From positions 1 through 39,136 of the forward strand of contig NZ_DASYHS010000251.1 in assembly GCF_035998295.1 (NCBI RefSeq): a DNA stretch of 39,136 bases, given 5' to 3'. A program made the position numbers and the translations under genes. The first letter of the stretch is position 1, and the number at the start of each line of letters is the position of its first letter. The notes beneath the pieces were generated by a model that worked only from the letters and a program-made list of their open reading frames with translations, was not told the origin of the DNA and made no database searches. This document shows positions 23,583 through 33,032 of this stretch, one piece after another. Source of the stretch: DASYHS01 sp035998295 (lineage in GTDB: Bacteria > Pseudomonadota > Alphaproteobacteria > Azospirillales > Azospirillaceae).

Positions 23583-23933
23583 TTACTTGCGGACCCAGCT
23601 TCCGGACGCGCTCATCACGTACTGGCCGGCCGGCGTCCTGTCGATGAGCTGGCGGCCCGCGACCGCCTGCACGGCAGCGACCGAGGTTCCGTTGCTTCTC
23701 GCGACGTCTTGGTAGCGGTCGCGGCGTTGCGCGTTGATCCGCTCGACCAGGGCCTGGACCTCCGCCGGCACAGTCGCCGGCACCACGCCGACGAGGCCGT
23801 CCGGACGCTCTCCGACCAAGCCGGCGGCCTTCGCCGCCTCCAGCCCGTCCTGCGCCGCGGCGACGTTCAGTCCCCCGCCCAATACGGCCAGCCCAAGCGA
23901 GAGGAACAGGGCCAATCCACGCAACCGTCGCAT
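23583..23933 (-). CDS. ydbL: YdbL-family (DUF1318) periplasmic protein
   Basis: The 116-residue protein has a cleavable signal peptide (LRGLALFLSLGLAVLGGG..., likely cleavage at AAA-Q near residue 27) and the DUF1318 pattern: EAAKAAGLVGERPDGLVG, then ALVERINAQRRDRYQDVAR and AVAGRQLIDRTPAGQYV. In E. coli YdbL assists the YdbH-YnbE pair, probably as a chaperone-like factor. Its ATG overlaps the ynbE stop as TGATG, with a GGAGG 7 bases upstream. It is the last gene of the operon. Confidence 0.93.
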   Translation of the reverse strand: MRRLRGLALFLSLGLAVLGGGLNVAAAQDGLEAAKAAGLVGERPDGLVGVVPATVPAEVQALVERINAQRRDRYQDVARSNGTSVAAVQAVAGRQLIDRTPAGQYVMSASGSWVRK

Positions 23934-24163
23934 CACATACCTCCCGGCGGCAGGCCGAAGATCTCGGGATCGTCCCGGAAGACGTTCTCCAGGTCGCGCT
24001 CGATCCGGACCCGGACTTCCTGCTCGATCCGGATGTTCAGATTGATCTCGATCGGCTTGTCGGGCGCTTCGACCTTTACGGTCGGCTGGCAGGCTGCCGA
24101 CAGCAGGCATAGCAGGAGGCCCGCACCTGCTCGCCTTCGGCTCAACATGGACAAGGACATCAT
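23933..24163 (-). CDS. ynbE: YnbE-family outer-membrane lipoprotein
   Basis: The 76-residue protein has a lipoprotein signal peptide with lipobox LSAAC (lipidated Cys25), then QPTVKVEAPDKPIEINLNIRIEQEVRVRIERDLE, a beta-strand-forming stretch followed by a short helix. In E. coli, YnbE multimers extend the beta-groove of YdbH to the outer membrane. The start ATG overlaps the ydbH stop as ATGA, and its stop overlaps the ydbL start, so all three genes are translationally coupled. A second ATG directly follows the first. Confidence 0.92.
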   Translation of the reverse strand: MMSLSMLSRRRAGAGLLLCLLSAACQPTVKVEAPDKPIEINLNIRIEQEVRVRIERDLENVFRDDPEIFGLPPGGM

Positions 24164-26766
24164 TCGCCCTGGGCTTCGAATTCCAACATGCGCTCGCGCA
24201 CCGCATCCGGGATCCGGTAGGTCCGAAGCCCCTGCCGCAGGATCGTGTCGAGGGCACCGCTAACGTTTAGATTAAGCGCGACCGGATAACCATCGTAGAA
24301 ATCCGGGTTCGCTCCGCGGACGCCGAGCTTGGCCACCAGTTCGCCCCCGGCGGTGCCGTCCAGGTGCAGTACCAAGCTGTCGTAGCGGAAATCGGCCAGC
24401 GCCTGGAGCAGCATCTCCGTTCCCGCTTGATCGAAGCCGGCTGGCGGATCGTCCGGCCGGTAGCGCAGCGCACCCGGTCCGGCAGCCGCGAGGCGGCCGT
24501 CGCGCACGGTGACCGCATCTCCTCGGATTTCGACCGGGATCCGCCCCGACATCAGCCCTGTGCCGCTGACGCCGTCCACCGGCAGGAGGTCGAGCAGCTT
24601 GCCGAGTTCCAGCCCCTGCGCGTCGAGGACGATGTCCGCCGACATCTCGTCGGGCGAGATCCTGAACGGGCTCGTCCGCACGGTTCCGCCGGCCCAGGAC
24701 CAGACGGCATCCTGGACGGCGATGCGGCCCTCCTGCCCGTAGCCGAAAAGGACTTGGCCATCGGTCAAGGGCACGCCGACATCCATCAGGCCGATTCCGA
24801 CGGCCTGCCCGGGGTCGAGCACGAGGGGTGTCAGGCTTCTCGCCCGCAACACGGTGTTGAGGCCTTGGACCGCAACCGGCCCCAGCACGAACGCGACGTC
24901 CCGAAGCAGCAGCTCGCCCGTGCCCGGCCGCAGCCCCTCCGGTCCCCATCCCATATGCACGCGCAGCTGCGCCATGCCTTCGAAGTCCTGGATAGCGCCT
25001 GCCAGCCAGGGAGACGTCGCCTCGAGGGACGCCAAGCCCGGGCCGAACGACATCTCCCGGCCGTCCAGCCGCAACTCGCCGCGCCCTGAGGTCGGGTCGA
25101 ACGAGCCGGCCAGACGCGCCGGAAAGGCACCCGACAGCTTTCCGGCCAGTCGGAGGGGACCGTCGCCCTCGGCGTCCTCCGCGCGCAGCTCCAGCGCGAC
25201 TGGGCCGCTCAACGCCGGTTCCTTACCTGCCCGGATGCCGGTCGTCCGCGCGCCCGCCACCAGGGGCGTCCGTTCCCGCGGGCGGAACTGCACGGAGGCG
25301 GACAGTTCCTGCAGGGCGACATCCTGCTCGGGAAATGTGACGGACATCCCCGCCCATTCGGCATCCAGGCTCCTCGGCGTGCCGTCCAGGCCGGCGTCGA
25401 GGACCAGCCGCAGCTCGGGGACTGAGACATCAACATCGGAACCACCGGCCTGCGCAGATGCGCCGAGACGCAGCATGTCCGGCCGGATGCTGAGATCGGC
25501 CGAGATGCCTTCCGGCCCAAGCGACACCGCCGGGCCGGCCGCAGCACCCTGGACGCAGGCCTCGACCGGCGTTCCCCACCCGCCCCCGCTCGCCGCGACC
25601 CGAGCCGCCCTTACGTCCTGGCATCCCTCCGGAAAGAACTCCAGGACACCCCCATCCCATCGGACCTGGCCACGTATCGCCAGCCGCCCGTCCGTGACCT
25701 CGACGCCCTCCGCCGGTGCGCCGTCCAGCACGACGACACCGCCCACCTGTGCCCCTCCGGCCCGCAGGGAGCCATCCAGTGACAACTCCAGCTCGGGAAC
25801 GGCGATCCTGAGTCCGTCCACGTCCAGTCCCGCCAGCCTCGCCGATGCGTGGTCGACCGAGAACGAGGGCTCTTCGTCCCCGAGGACGGCGCGAAAACGC
25901 CGCGCGTCGACCTCGGCCAGCATCCCGGAGGGCGATTCCACGCGAAGCCGGCCACTCGCCGTCAGTTGCGTGCGTCCTTCCACCATGTCGACGGCGAAGG
26001 CGGCCGGCTCGTCGCCCGACGGGGTGGCGGTGGCGACGTAGGAGCCATCGGGCGCCTCGACCCGGACCTTCAGCAGTCCTCGTGGTCGGACCCGCAGCGT
26101 CGTGCCGTTGAACGCGACCGTCCCCGTCGTCCGCGTGCTCACCTGCGTGCCCGCGAGTGGAAAGTCCGTCAGTTCCAGCCCGAACTCGCCGGCGAGTTCT
26201 GCGACGCCTGCCGCCCCCTCGCGCCCGTCCAGGTCGAGCCACAGGGTTTCCGCGTCTCCCCGGATTTCGGCGCCCAGTTCCACGCCGCCGTTGGGAAGCC
26301 GGGCCAGGCGGCCCGACAGGAGGTAGTCGCGCTCGCTCCCCGAAACGGGGAGCCTCACGACCAGATCGCGGGCAACCAGCTCGGCGATCGGCAGCGTGGG
26401 GATGAGCGGCCCACGGGCGTCACCCTGCGTGCCCGCCCCGGATTCCGCCCGCAACCCCAAGCCGTCGACCTCGACCAGGTCGAGTTCGGCGCGCCACAGA
26501 CCGGCGGGCGACCAGCGAACCCGGATCGTGCCCGGCCGCAGCGGTCCGCTGCCGTCCAGGTCGATACTCAGGACCGCCTCGCGCAAGCCGTAGTCGACGA
26601 TGTCGGCGACGGCGTGCGGATACTCGGCCCGCCGGATCTGATCCGACAGTATCCATGGCCCCAGCGCGGCCGGAGCGAGCGCGAGCAGCACCGCCGCGAC
26701 GGCGATCGAGACGGCCCCCGCCAGCAACCACCGCCACGCCCGTCCCGTCCTCATCGGGTCATCCAT
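24160..26766 (-). CDS. ydbH: YdbH-like AsmA-superfamily intermembrane lipid-transport protein
   Basis: The 868-residue protein has an N-terminal membrane helix (about residues 12-33) and a long series of amphipathic beta-strands, the repeat-beta-groove architecture of YdbH, TamB and YhdP; E. coli YdbH is of similar length (about 880). The C-terminal dicarboxylate-transport-like/DUF region is visible as GTGLMSGRIPVEIRGDAVTVRDG and the ending NVSGALDTILRQGLRTYRIPDAVRERM. It is anchored in the inner membrane and, with YnbE, is thought to carry phospholipids across the periplasm. The first ATG lacks a clear ribosome site; an in-frame ATG at 26754 is an alternative. It starts 86 bases from the divergent cyclophilin gene. 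Confidence 0.9.
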   Translation of the reverse strand: MDDPMRTGRAWRWLLAGAVSIAVAAVLLALAPAALGPWILSDQIRRAEYPHAVADIVDYGLREAVLSIDLDGSGPLRPGTIRVRWSPAGLWRAELDLVEVDGLGLRAESGAGTQGDARGPLIPTLPIAELVARDLVVRLPVSGSERDYLLSGRLARLPNGGVELGAEIRGDAETLWLDLDGREGAAGVAELAGEFGLELTDFPLAGTQVSTRTTGTVAFNGTTLRVRPRGLLKVRVEAPDGSYVATATPSGDEPAAFAVDMVEGRTQLTASGRLRVESPSGMLAEVDARRFRAVLGDEEPSFSVDHASARLAGLDVDGLRIAVPELELSLDGSLRAGGAQVGGVVVLDGAPAEGVEVTDGRLAIRGQVRWDGGVLEFFPEGCQDVRAARVAASGGGWGTPVEACVQGAAAGPAVSLGPEGISADLSIRPDMLRLGASAQAGGSDVDVSVPELRLVLDAGLDGTPRSLDAEWAGMSVTFPEQDVALQELSASVQFRPRERTPLVAGARTTGIRAGKEPALSGPVALELRAEDAEGDGPLRLAGKLSGAFPARLAGSFDPTSGRGELRLDGREMSFGPGLASLEATSPWLAGAIQDFEGMAQLRVHMGWGPEGLRPGTGELLLRDVAFVLGPVAVQGLNTVLRARSLTPLVLDPGQAVGIGLMDVGVPLTDGQVLFGYGQEGRIAVQDAVWSWAGGTVRTSPFRISPDEMSADIVLDAQGLELGKLLDLLPVDGVSGTGLMSGRIPVEIRGDAVTVRDGRLAAAGPGALRYRPDDPPAGFDQAGTEMLLQALADFRYDSLVLHLDGTAGGELVAKLGVRGANPDFYDGYPVALNLNVSGALDTILRQGLRTYRIPDAVRERMLEFEAQGE

Positions 26767-26852
26767 CGGAACGCGGGCCGGTGGCCGGATGCTTCTATTC
26801 CCGCCGGGTTTACCGTATCGTGCGACCTTCGTTGCAATGCCTGGTGTGAGAA

Positions 26853-27398
26853 ATGCGTCGCTGGACCAGATTGCTCCTTGCGTCCCTTCTGGGCGCCTTC
26901 ATCACGATTGGGGAGGCTTTCGCCTTGGATCCCGAAAACACCCTTTACATGGACCTGGAACACGGCCGCGTCGTCATCGAGATGCGTCCCGACCTCGCGC
27001 CCAAGCACGTCGCCCGCATCAAGGAGCTGACGCGCGAAGGCTTCTATGACGGGTTGAAGTTCCATCGCGTCATCGAAGGCTTCATGGCCCAGACCGGTGA
27101 CCCGCGGGGCGACGGCACCGGCGGTTCGGGCAAGAAGCTCCCGGCCGAGTTCTCGGCGGAGCGGCACGTCCGCGGCACGGCGTCCATGGCCCGCACCTCG
27201 GACCCGAACAGCGCCGATAGCCAGTTCTTCATCGTCTTCGACGCAGCACCGCACCTCGACCGTCAATATACGGTCTGGGGCAAGGTCGTCGAGGGAATGG
27301 AGTTCGTCGACAAGGTGAAGAAGGGTACGTCCGGTAGCGGCGCGGTGAGCGATCCCGACCGCATCGTGCGCATGCAGGTCGCCGCCGACGCCCAGTAG
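26853..27398 (+). CDS. ppiA: Periplasmic peptidyl-prolyl cis-trans isomerase (cyclophilin)
   Basis: The 181-residue protein carries a signal peptide (RLLLASLLGAFITIGEAFA, cleavage near residue 24) and a single cyclophilin domain. Active-site motifs are KFHRVIEGFMAQTGDP (with the catalytic Arg), ASMARTSDPNSADSQFFIV and YTVWGKVVEGMEFVDKV. The short bacterial loop pattern fits PpiA/PpiB-type enzymes, which speed proline isomerisation during folding of exported proteins. The gene diverges from ydbH and is followed by a hairpin. An alternative symbol is ppi; the substrate set is unknown. Confidence 0.93.
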   Translation: MRRWTRLLLASLLGAFITIGEAFALDPENTLYMDLEHGRVVIEMRPDLAPKHVARIKELTREGFYDGLKFHRVIEGFMAQTGDPRGDGTGGSGKKLPAEFSAERHVRGTASMARTSDPNSADSQFFIVFDAAPHLDRQYTVWGKVVEGMEFVDKVKKGTSGSGAVSDPDRIVRMQVAADAQ

Positions 27399-27432
27399 CA
27401 CGACCCGAGCCCGGTAGCCGGGCGCACGCGCC

Positions 27433-27460
27433 GGAAGGCGGGCCTCAGGGTCCGCCTTCC
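27433..27460 (+). terminator. Hairpin terminator after the cyclophilin gene, with the hisE stop in its loop
   Basis: GGAAGGCGG (27433-27441) pairs perfectly with CCGCCTTCC (27452-27460) around a 10-base loop holding the stop codon of the convergent hisE. A mildly T-rich CTCTTCTT follows on the plus strand, so it probably ends the cyclophilin message. Confidence 0.5.
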
Positions 27461-27774
27461 CTCTTCTTGGGCAGCTTCTCGGCAATGCCATAGACCTGCT
27501 CGCGCCGCTCGATCTCCTGAAAGACGTCGTCGGGCTGGATGCCGAGATCCACCCACAGGACGGTCAGGTTGTAGAGCAGATCGGCACTTTCCTCTATGAC
27601 GCCCTGGCGGTGCTCGGTGACGGCTTCGATTGCGACCTCGACCGCTTCCTCCCCGACCTTCTGGGCGATCTTCTTCCGGCCGGCGGCGAACAGTTTCGCC
27701 GTTCGCGACGTCCCCGGGTCCGCGGTCCTGCGTTCGGAAACCGCGTCGTAGAGTCTGATAAGTGAGTTCGTCAA
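27445..27774 (-). CDS. hisE: Phosphoribosyl-ATP pyrophosphatase (histidine biosynthesis)
   Basis: The protein matches HisE over its full length: LYDAVSERRTADPGTSRTAKLFAAGRKKIAQKVGEEAVEVAIEAV, split here by the metal-binding helix GEEAVEVAIEA, then IEESADLLYNLTVLW. HisE hydrolyses phosphoribosyl-ATP to phosphoribosyl-AMP, step two of histidine synthesis, using the conserved EExxE and ExxD metal ligands of the all-alpha NTP pyrophosphatase fold. I prefer a TTG start at 27774, preceded by GAGG at 8 bases and aligned with relatives (109 residues). An ATG at 27810 has no ribosome site. The gene is separate from hisHAFI, which usually adjoins it in this class. Confidence 0.92.
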   Translation of the reverse strand: MTNSLIRLYDAVSERRTADPGTSRTAKLFAAGRKKIAQKVGEEAVEVAIEAVTEHRQGVIEESADLLYNLTVLWVDLGIQPDDVFQEIERREQVYGIAEKLPKKREGGP

Positions 27775-27852
27775 GACGGTTGCCTCGTTTCGGCGTCGGG
27801 CAGAGCACATTACGTGATCGGGCGCCCGCGGGCAGCAGATAACATTACGATT

Positions 27853-28704
27853 TTATGACACTTTCGTTGCAGCCCGCACGGGAGCATCGGCGGGTTGGCC
27901 GAACGGCACCAGCTCGACCTCGCCGCCTGACGCGAAAAGCAGCCGGTCCTCCGGGACCTCGCGCCAGACGGCGTCGATCCCGTCCAGCGGTTCGGACAGG
28001 ACCAGGACCGAGCCGCGGCTCGCCTCGAACCGGCAGCTCCCCTGGTCCACGGAAATGTCGCCCCCCGTCGCATAGAACAGGCTGGGCGAGGCGCCGTCGC
28101 TGGAATGGCGGGCGGCAACCAGCCGTTCCCCGTCGGTCAGCGCCGCCGTCATCCGGAACGGCTCCTCCACGCCGTGCGCGGCCATCACCGCCTCCACCTG
28201 ACGCACGCTCTCGCGGAACGCGTGCGCGGCATCGGCCTGCGCGCCGTTGGTCAGCAGCAGGTAGAAGAACACCTCGCTGTCGGTGGCGCCTTCACGGAAG
28301 GCATACAGCTCGGGTGCGATGAGCTGTTCGAGGTCCCGTCGTACCGTCCGCCAGCCGCCGATCTTGCCGTTGTGCATGAACAGCCAGCGCTCGAACCGGA
28401 ACGGATGGCAATTGACCCGGGCGGTCGCCGTACCGGTCGATGCGCGCACATGGGCGAAGAAAAGGGGCGAGCGGATCTGGTCCGCCAGCGAGCGGAGATT
28501 GATGTCGTTCCAGGCCGGCATGGTGTCGCGGTAGAGCCCGGGGCGGGGCCGCTCCGCGTACCAGCCGAGGCCAAATCCGTCGCCGTTCGTCGGCACATGC
28601 CCTCTCTGGGCCGACAGCGACTGGTGTATCAGCGAGTTGCAGGGCTGGAACAGCAGCGTGTCGATGAAGATGGGACGGCCCGCATAGGCCAGCCAGCGGC
28701 ACAT
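27853..28704 (-). CDS. Class II glutamine amidotransferase, YafJ-like
   Basis: The 283-residue protein begins MCRWLAY, placing the catalytic Cys2 at the N-terminus once Met is removed, as in all Ntn-type glutaminase domains. Further motifs are SLSAQRGHVPTNGDGFGLGWY, FFAHVRASTG, and NCHPFRFERWLFMHNGKIGG, which form the glutamine pocket. No synthetase domain follows, so like E. coli YafJ and EgtC it is a stand-alone domain. EgtC acts in ergothioneine synthesis, but no egt genes are adjacent, so the substrate is unknown. AAGGTG lies 6-11 bases before the ATG. A longer frame extends upstream without support. Confidence 0.9.
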   Translation of the reverse strand: MCRWLAYAGRPIFIDTLLFQPCNSLIHQSLSAQRGHVPTNGDGFGLGWYAERPRPGLYRDTMPAWNDINLRSLADQIRSPLFFAHVRASTGTATARVNCHPFRFERWLFMHNGKIGGWRTVRRDLEQLIAPELYAFREGATDSEVFFYLLLTNGAQADAAHAFRESVRQVEAVMAAHGVEEPFRMTAALTDGERLVAARHSSDGASPSLFYATGGDISVDQGSCRFEASRGSVLVLSEPLDGIDAVWREVPEDRLLFASGGEVELVPFGQPADAPVRAATKVS

Positions 28705-28862
28705 GGTGGCACCTTGGAAGCGGAAGGCTTGCGAACCGCAGGTCCGATCCGAAAGTATCGGGCGGCGATGCCCGTCGTGCCAGCGAATTGTCGCGGACGG
28801 CTTCTCATCGGCGGACGCCTGTGCGATATCGGCAGCCGGACGCCGACGCGTAGGAGATCGAG

Positions 28863-29765
28863 GTGGCTGGAACGGACGGTATATCGCTGCGCAACGGACG
28901 CCTCGCCTGCGACCTCTCGCCGGACTGCGGCGGCTCCATCCTGCGGTTCGTGGTGGAGACGCCGGCCGGCCCCGTCGACCTGATGCGCCCGAGCGCGTGG
29001 TCGGCGCTCCATCCCTGCGAACCGCTCGACCTCGCCTGCTTCCCGCTCGTTCCGTTCTCCAACCGCATCGCACGCGGCCGCTTCGATTACGGGGGCGCGG
29101 CCATCGAACTGCCGCTCAACCGCGCGCCGATGCCCCATGCGATACACGGCCACGGCTGGCAGGCTCCCTGGTCGGTGGCCGGGCACGACGGGCGCGGGGC
29201 GACCCTCGCCTACCGGCATGCCGCCGATGCCTGGCCTTGGAGCTACGAGGCGACCCAGGTCTTCTCGCTGGAGGCGGACCGCCTCACCGTCACGCTCGAC
29301 ATCGTGAACCTCGGCGACACTCCGATGCCGGCGGGGCTCGGCCTCCACCCCTACTTCCCGAAGCCGCCGGGAACGCGCCTGCTGGCGCCGGCCTCGCAGG
29401 TGTGGCTCAACGACGGGTTCCACATCCCGGTCGACGCGCGGGTCCCTCCGCCGGAATGGGATTTCTCGCGCCTGCGGGACCTGGACGGCATCACGATGGA
29501 CAACGGATTTTCGGGATGGTCCAGGCATGCCCGGATCGAGTGGCCCGGCAACGTGCCGGCCCTCGAGATCGAGGCGACGCCCGGGCTCGGCCACCTCGTC
29601 CTCTACCTCCCGCCCGGCCAGCCCTGGTTCTGCCTCGAGCCGGTGAGCCACATGACCGACGCGGTCAACCGGCACGGCCGGCCCGACGGCGGAGAGACGG
29701 GCCTCGTCGACCTGATGGCGGGGGAGCGCCTGTCGGGAAGCGTCGTCTTCCGCCTGTCGGAGTGA
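28863..29765 (+). CDS. Aldose 1-epimerase (galactose mutarotase family)
   Basis: The 300-residue protein has the beta-sandwich pattern of the family: LACFPLVPFSNRIARGRF (substrate-binding Asn/Arg), the catalytic His in HAIHGHGWQAPW, a second His in GLGLHPYFP, and the catalytic Glu near the end in FCLEPVSHMTDA. It interconverts alpha and beta anomers of hexoses or a phosphorylated relative. It starts with GTG at 28863, supported by AGGAG 7 bases upstream. It diverges from the amidotransferase and converges on prfC; a hairpin lies between. Confidence 0.92.
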   Translation: MAGTDGISLRNGRLACDLSPDCGGSILRFVVETPAGPVDLMRPSAWSALHPCEPLDLACFPLVPFSNRIARGRFDYGGAAIELPLNRAPMPHAIHGHGWQAPWSVAGHDGRGATLAYRHAADAWPWSYEATQVFSLEADRLTVTLDIVNLGDTPMPAGLGLHPYFPKPPGTRLLAPASQVWLNDGFHIPVDARVPPPEWDFSRLRDLDGITMDNGFSGWSRHARIEWPGNVPALEIEATPGLGHLVLYLPPGQPWFCLEPVSHMTDAVNRHGRPDGGETGLVDLMAGERLSGSVVFRLSE

Positions 29766-29778
29766 GCAGGCAGGCGGC

Positions 29779-31389
<1,611 letters not shown>

Positions 31390-31435
31390 CGTACCCGAAC
31401 CCATTGCCGCTCAGAATTTCCGAACTGGTACCCCG

Positions 31436-32752
31436 TCAGCTGGCCGAGGAAAAGGGCCGGCTGCCGGTCGGGGCGCGCGGGCGCCGCGGTGCCGCGAAGC
31501 CGCCGTCGCGCTGGCCGCGCTCCGAGTGGGGGCGTTCGGAATGAGCCCGCCCGGCATGGCGCGGCTTGTCGGCGAAACCCTGCGGACGCGGCCGGCGCGG
31601 GCGATCGCTCGGCTCCAGCCCGGGGATGATGTGCGCCGTCAGACTGCGGCCGATGAACCGCTCGATCGCCTTGACCTGCTTCCAGTCCGAGCCGGTGTAC
31701 ATGGAATAGGCGATGCCCGAGGCTCCCGCCCGTCCCGTCCGGCCGATGCGATGCACGTAATCCTCCGCGACCTTCGGCAGGTCGAAGTTGATGACATGCG
31801 TGATGTCGGCGACGTCGATGCCCCGCGCCGCCACGTCGGTGGCGATCAGCAGCCGGATCCTGCCCCGGCGCAGGGCCTCGATGGCGCGGTTGCGCTGGGC
31901 CTGCTTCATGTCGCCGTGGAGCGCGCCGACGGAATGGCCCTTCGCGTTCAGCTCGTCGGCGAGGCGGTCGGCGTCGCGCTTGGTGGCCGCGAACACGATG
32001 GTCTTGCCCGCGCCGTCCTCGCTGACGAGATGGTCCAGGAGGCGGTGCTTGTGGTCGAGATTGTCCGCCCGCAGCAGGCGCTGGTCGATGGCATCGTGGC
32101 TGATGCTCTTCCCGGCGACGTCGATCCGCTCCGGCTGGCGCAGGAGGCGTCCGGCGAGCCGCGACATGGCGTCGTCCATGGTCGCGGTGAACAGCAGGGT
32201 CTGCCGCGATTCCGGGCACGCGGCGGCGATCTGCACGACCGGGTCGATGAAGCCCATATCGAGCATGCGGTCGGCCTCGTCGAGCACCAGCAGCTCGACG
32301 GCGGAGAGGTCGACGCGCCCGCGCTCCAGATGGTCGATCAGGCGGCCGGGCGTCGCGACCACGAGGTCGACCCGCCGCTGCAGCATGCGGAGCTGCTCGC
32401 GGTAAGGCATGCCGCCGAGGATCACGCCGGTGCTGACGCGGTCGAACTTGGAATACTTGCGCACCGCCTCCAGGATCTGGCTCGCGAGTTCGCGCGTCGG
32501 CGACAGGACCAGGATCCGGGGACCCCACGTGTTCTCGGCGCGCGGCGTCTTCAGCCGCTGCAGCGCCGGCAGCACGAAGGCCGCCGTCTTGCCGGTACCG
32601 GTGTTGGCGGATGCGATCAGGTCGCGCCCCGCCAGCGCTGCGGGGATCGCGCGCATCTGGATCGGGGTCGGTTCGCCGTAGCCGGCGGCTTCGACGGCGC
32701 GAAGAAGGGTCGGGTGGAGTTCGAGGTCGGCAAAGCTATTCAAAAAGGTCAT
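31436..32752 (-). CDS. rhlE: DEAD-box RNA helicase, RhlE-like
   Basis: The 438-residue protein has the complete core: FADLELHPTLLRAVEAAGY, Q motif PTPIQMRAIP, SANTGTGKTA, PTRELASQI, VLDEADRMLDMGFIDP, LLFTATM (TAT instead of SAT), ARGIDVADI and HRIGRTGRAG. The tail after about residue 370 is basic, Arg/His-rich and disordered, without the GRQDL repeat of the paralogue at 18524. It acts on RNA in ribosome maturation or cold adaptation. The ATG at 32752 fits the family (MTFLNSFADL). A strong hairpin immediately upstream (32768-32792) may regulate it. The frame stays open to a TTG at 32848, which has no support. It lies 265 bases downstream of glgP on the same strand. Confidence 0.93.
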   Translation of the reverse strand: MTFLNSFADLELHPTLLRAVEAAGYGEPTPIQMRAIPAALAGRDLIASANTGTGKTAAFVLPALQRLKTPRAENTWGPRILVLSPTRELASQILEAVRKYSKFDRVSTGVILGGMPYREQLRMLQRRVDLVVATPGRLIDHLERGRVDLSAVELLVLDEADRMLDMGFIDPVVQIAAACPESRQTLLFTATMDDAMSRLAGRLLRQPERIDVAGKSISHDAIDQRLLRADNLDHKHRLLDHLVSEDGAGKTIVFAATKRDADRLADELNAKGHSVGALHGDMKQAQRNRAIEALRRGRIRLLIATDVAARGIDVADITHVINFDLPKVAEDYVHRIGRTGRAGASGIAYSMYTGSDWKQVKAIERFIGRSLTAHIIPGLEPSDRPRRPRPQGFADKPRHAGRAHSERPHSERGQRDGGFAAPRRPRAPTGSRPFSSAS

Positions 32753-32767
32753 CCTCAAGCAAAACGG

Positions 32768-32792
32768 GGCGGTGCCCGACAGGAGCACCGCC
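32768..32792 (-). promoter_or_regulatory. Hairpin followed by T-run just upstream of rhlE, possible attenuator
   Basis: On the minus strand GGCGGTGC (32792-32785) pairs perfectly with GCACCGCC (32775-32768) around a 9-base loop and is followed by CCGTTTT, then the start codon 15 bases after the stem. It looks like an intrinsic terminator or a cold-responsive leader hairpin within the 265-base gap behind glgP. Alternatively it simply terminates glgP transcripts. Confidence 0.5.
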
Positions 32793-33009
32793 GCAAAAAG
32801 GAGCGGCTTAATTTCGGAAAGAGAGACAAGGCGACGGGAGGTCTTCAAATCGACCGCCCGCGAACCGGTGCCGCATCCGCCGGGAGGGGCCTTGGTGCGG
32901 AACCGGCATCATGCCGACCGTCGGGGCCCGAGCCACTCAACGCGCTATACGTAGCATCTTTCGTGGGAATTACCAGGGGTGACGAGGAAGGGATCGCCTC
33001 ATCGCAGAC

Positions 33010-33032
33010 GCGGCGGCCTATTCGGCCGCCGC
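33010..33032 (-). terminator. Perfect hairpin at the end of glgP, stop codon in loop
   Basis: GCGGCGGCC (33010-33018) and GGCCGCCGC (33024-33032) form a 9-base stem around TATTC. The glgP TAG stop starts at the loop edge (33020-33018), so the stem is half coding, half trailer. No U-tract follows. Confidence 0.5.

Noticed and set aside
32753..32848. In-frame N-terminal extension of the RhlE-like helicase that resembles a signal peptide
   Set aside because: It starts with an unsupported TTG, runs through the leader hairpin, and an exported DEAD-box helicase makes no sense.
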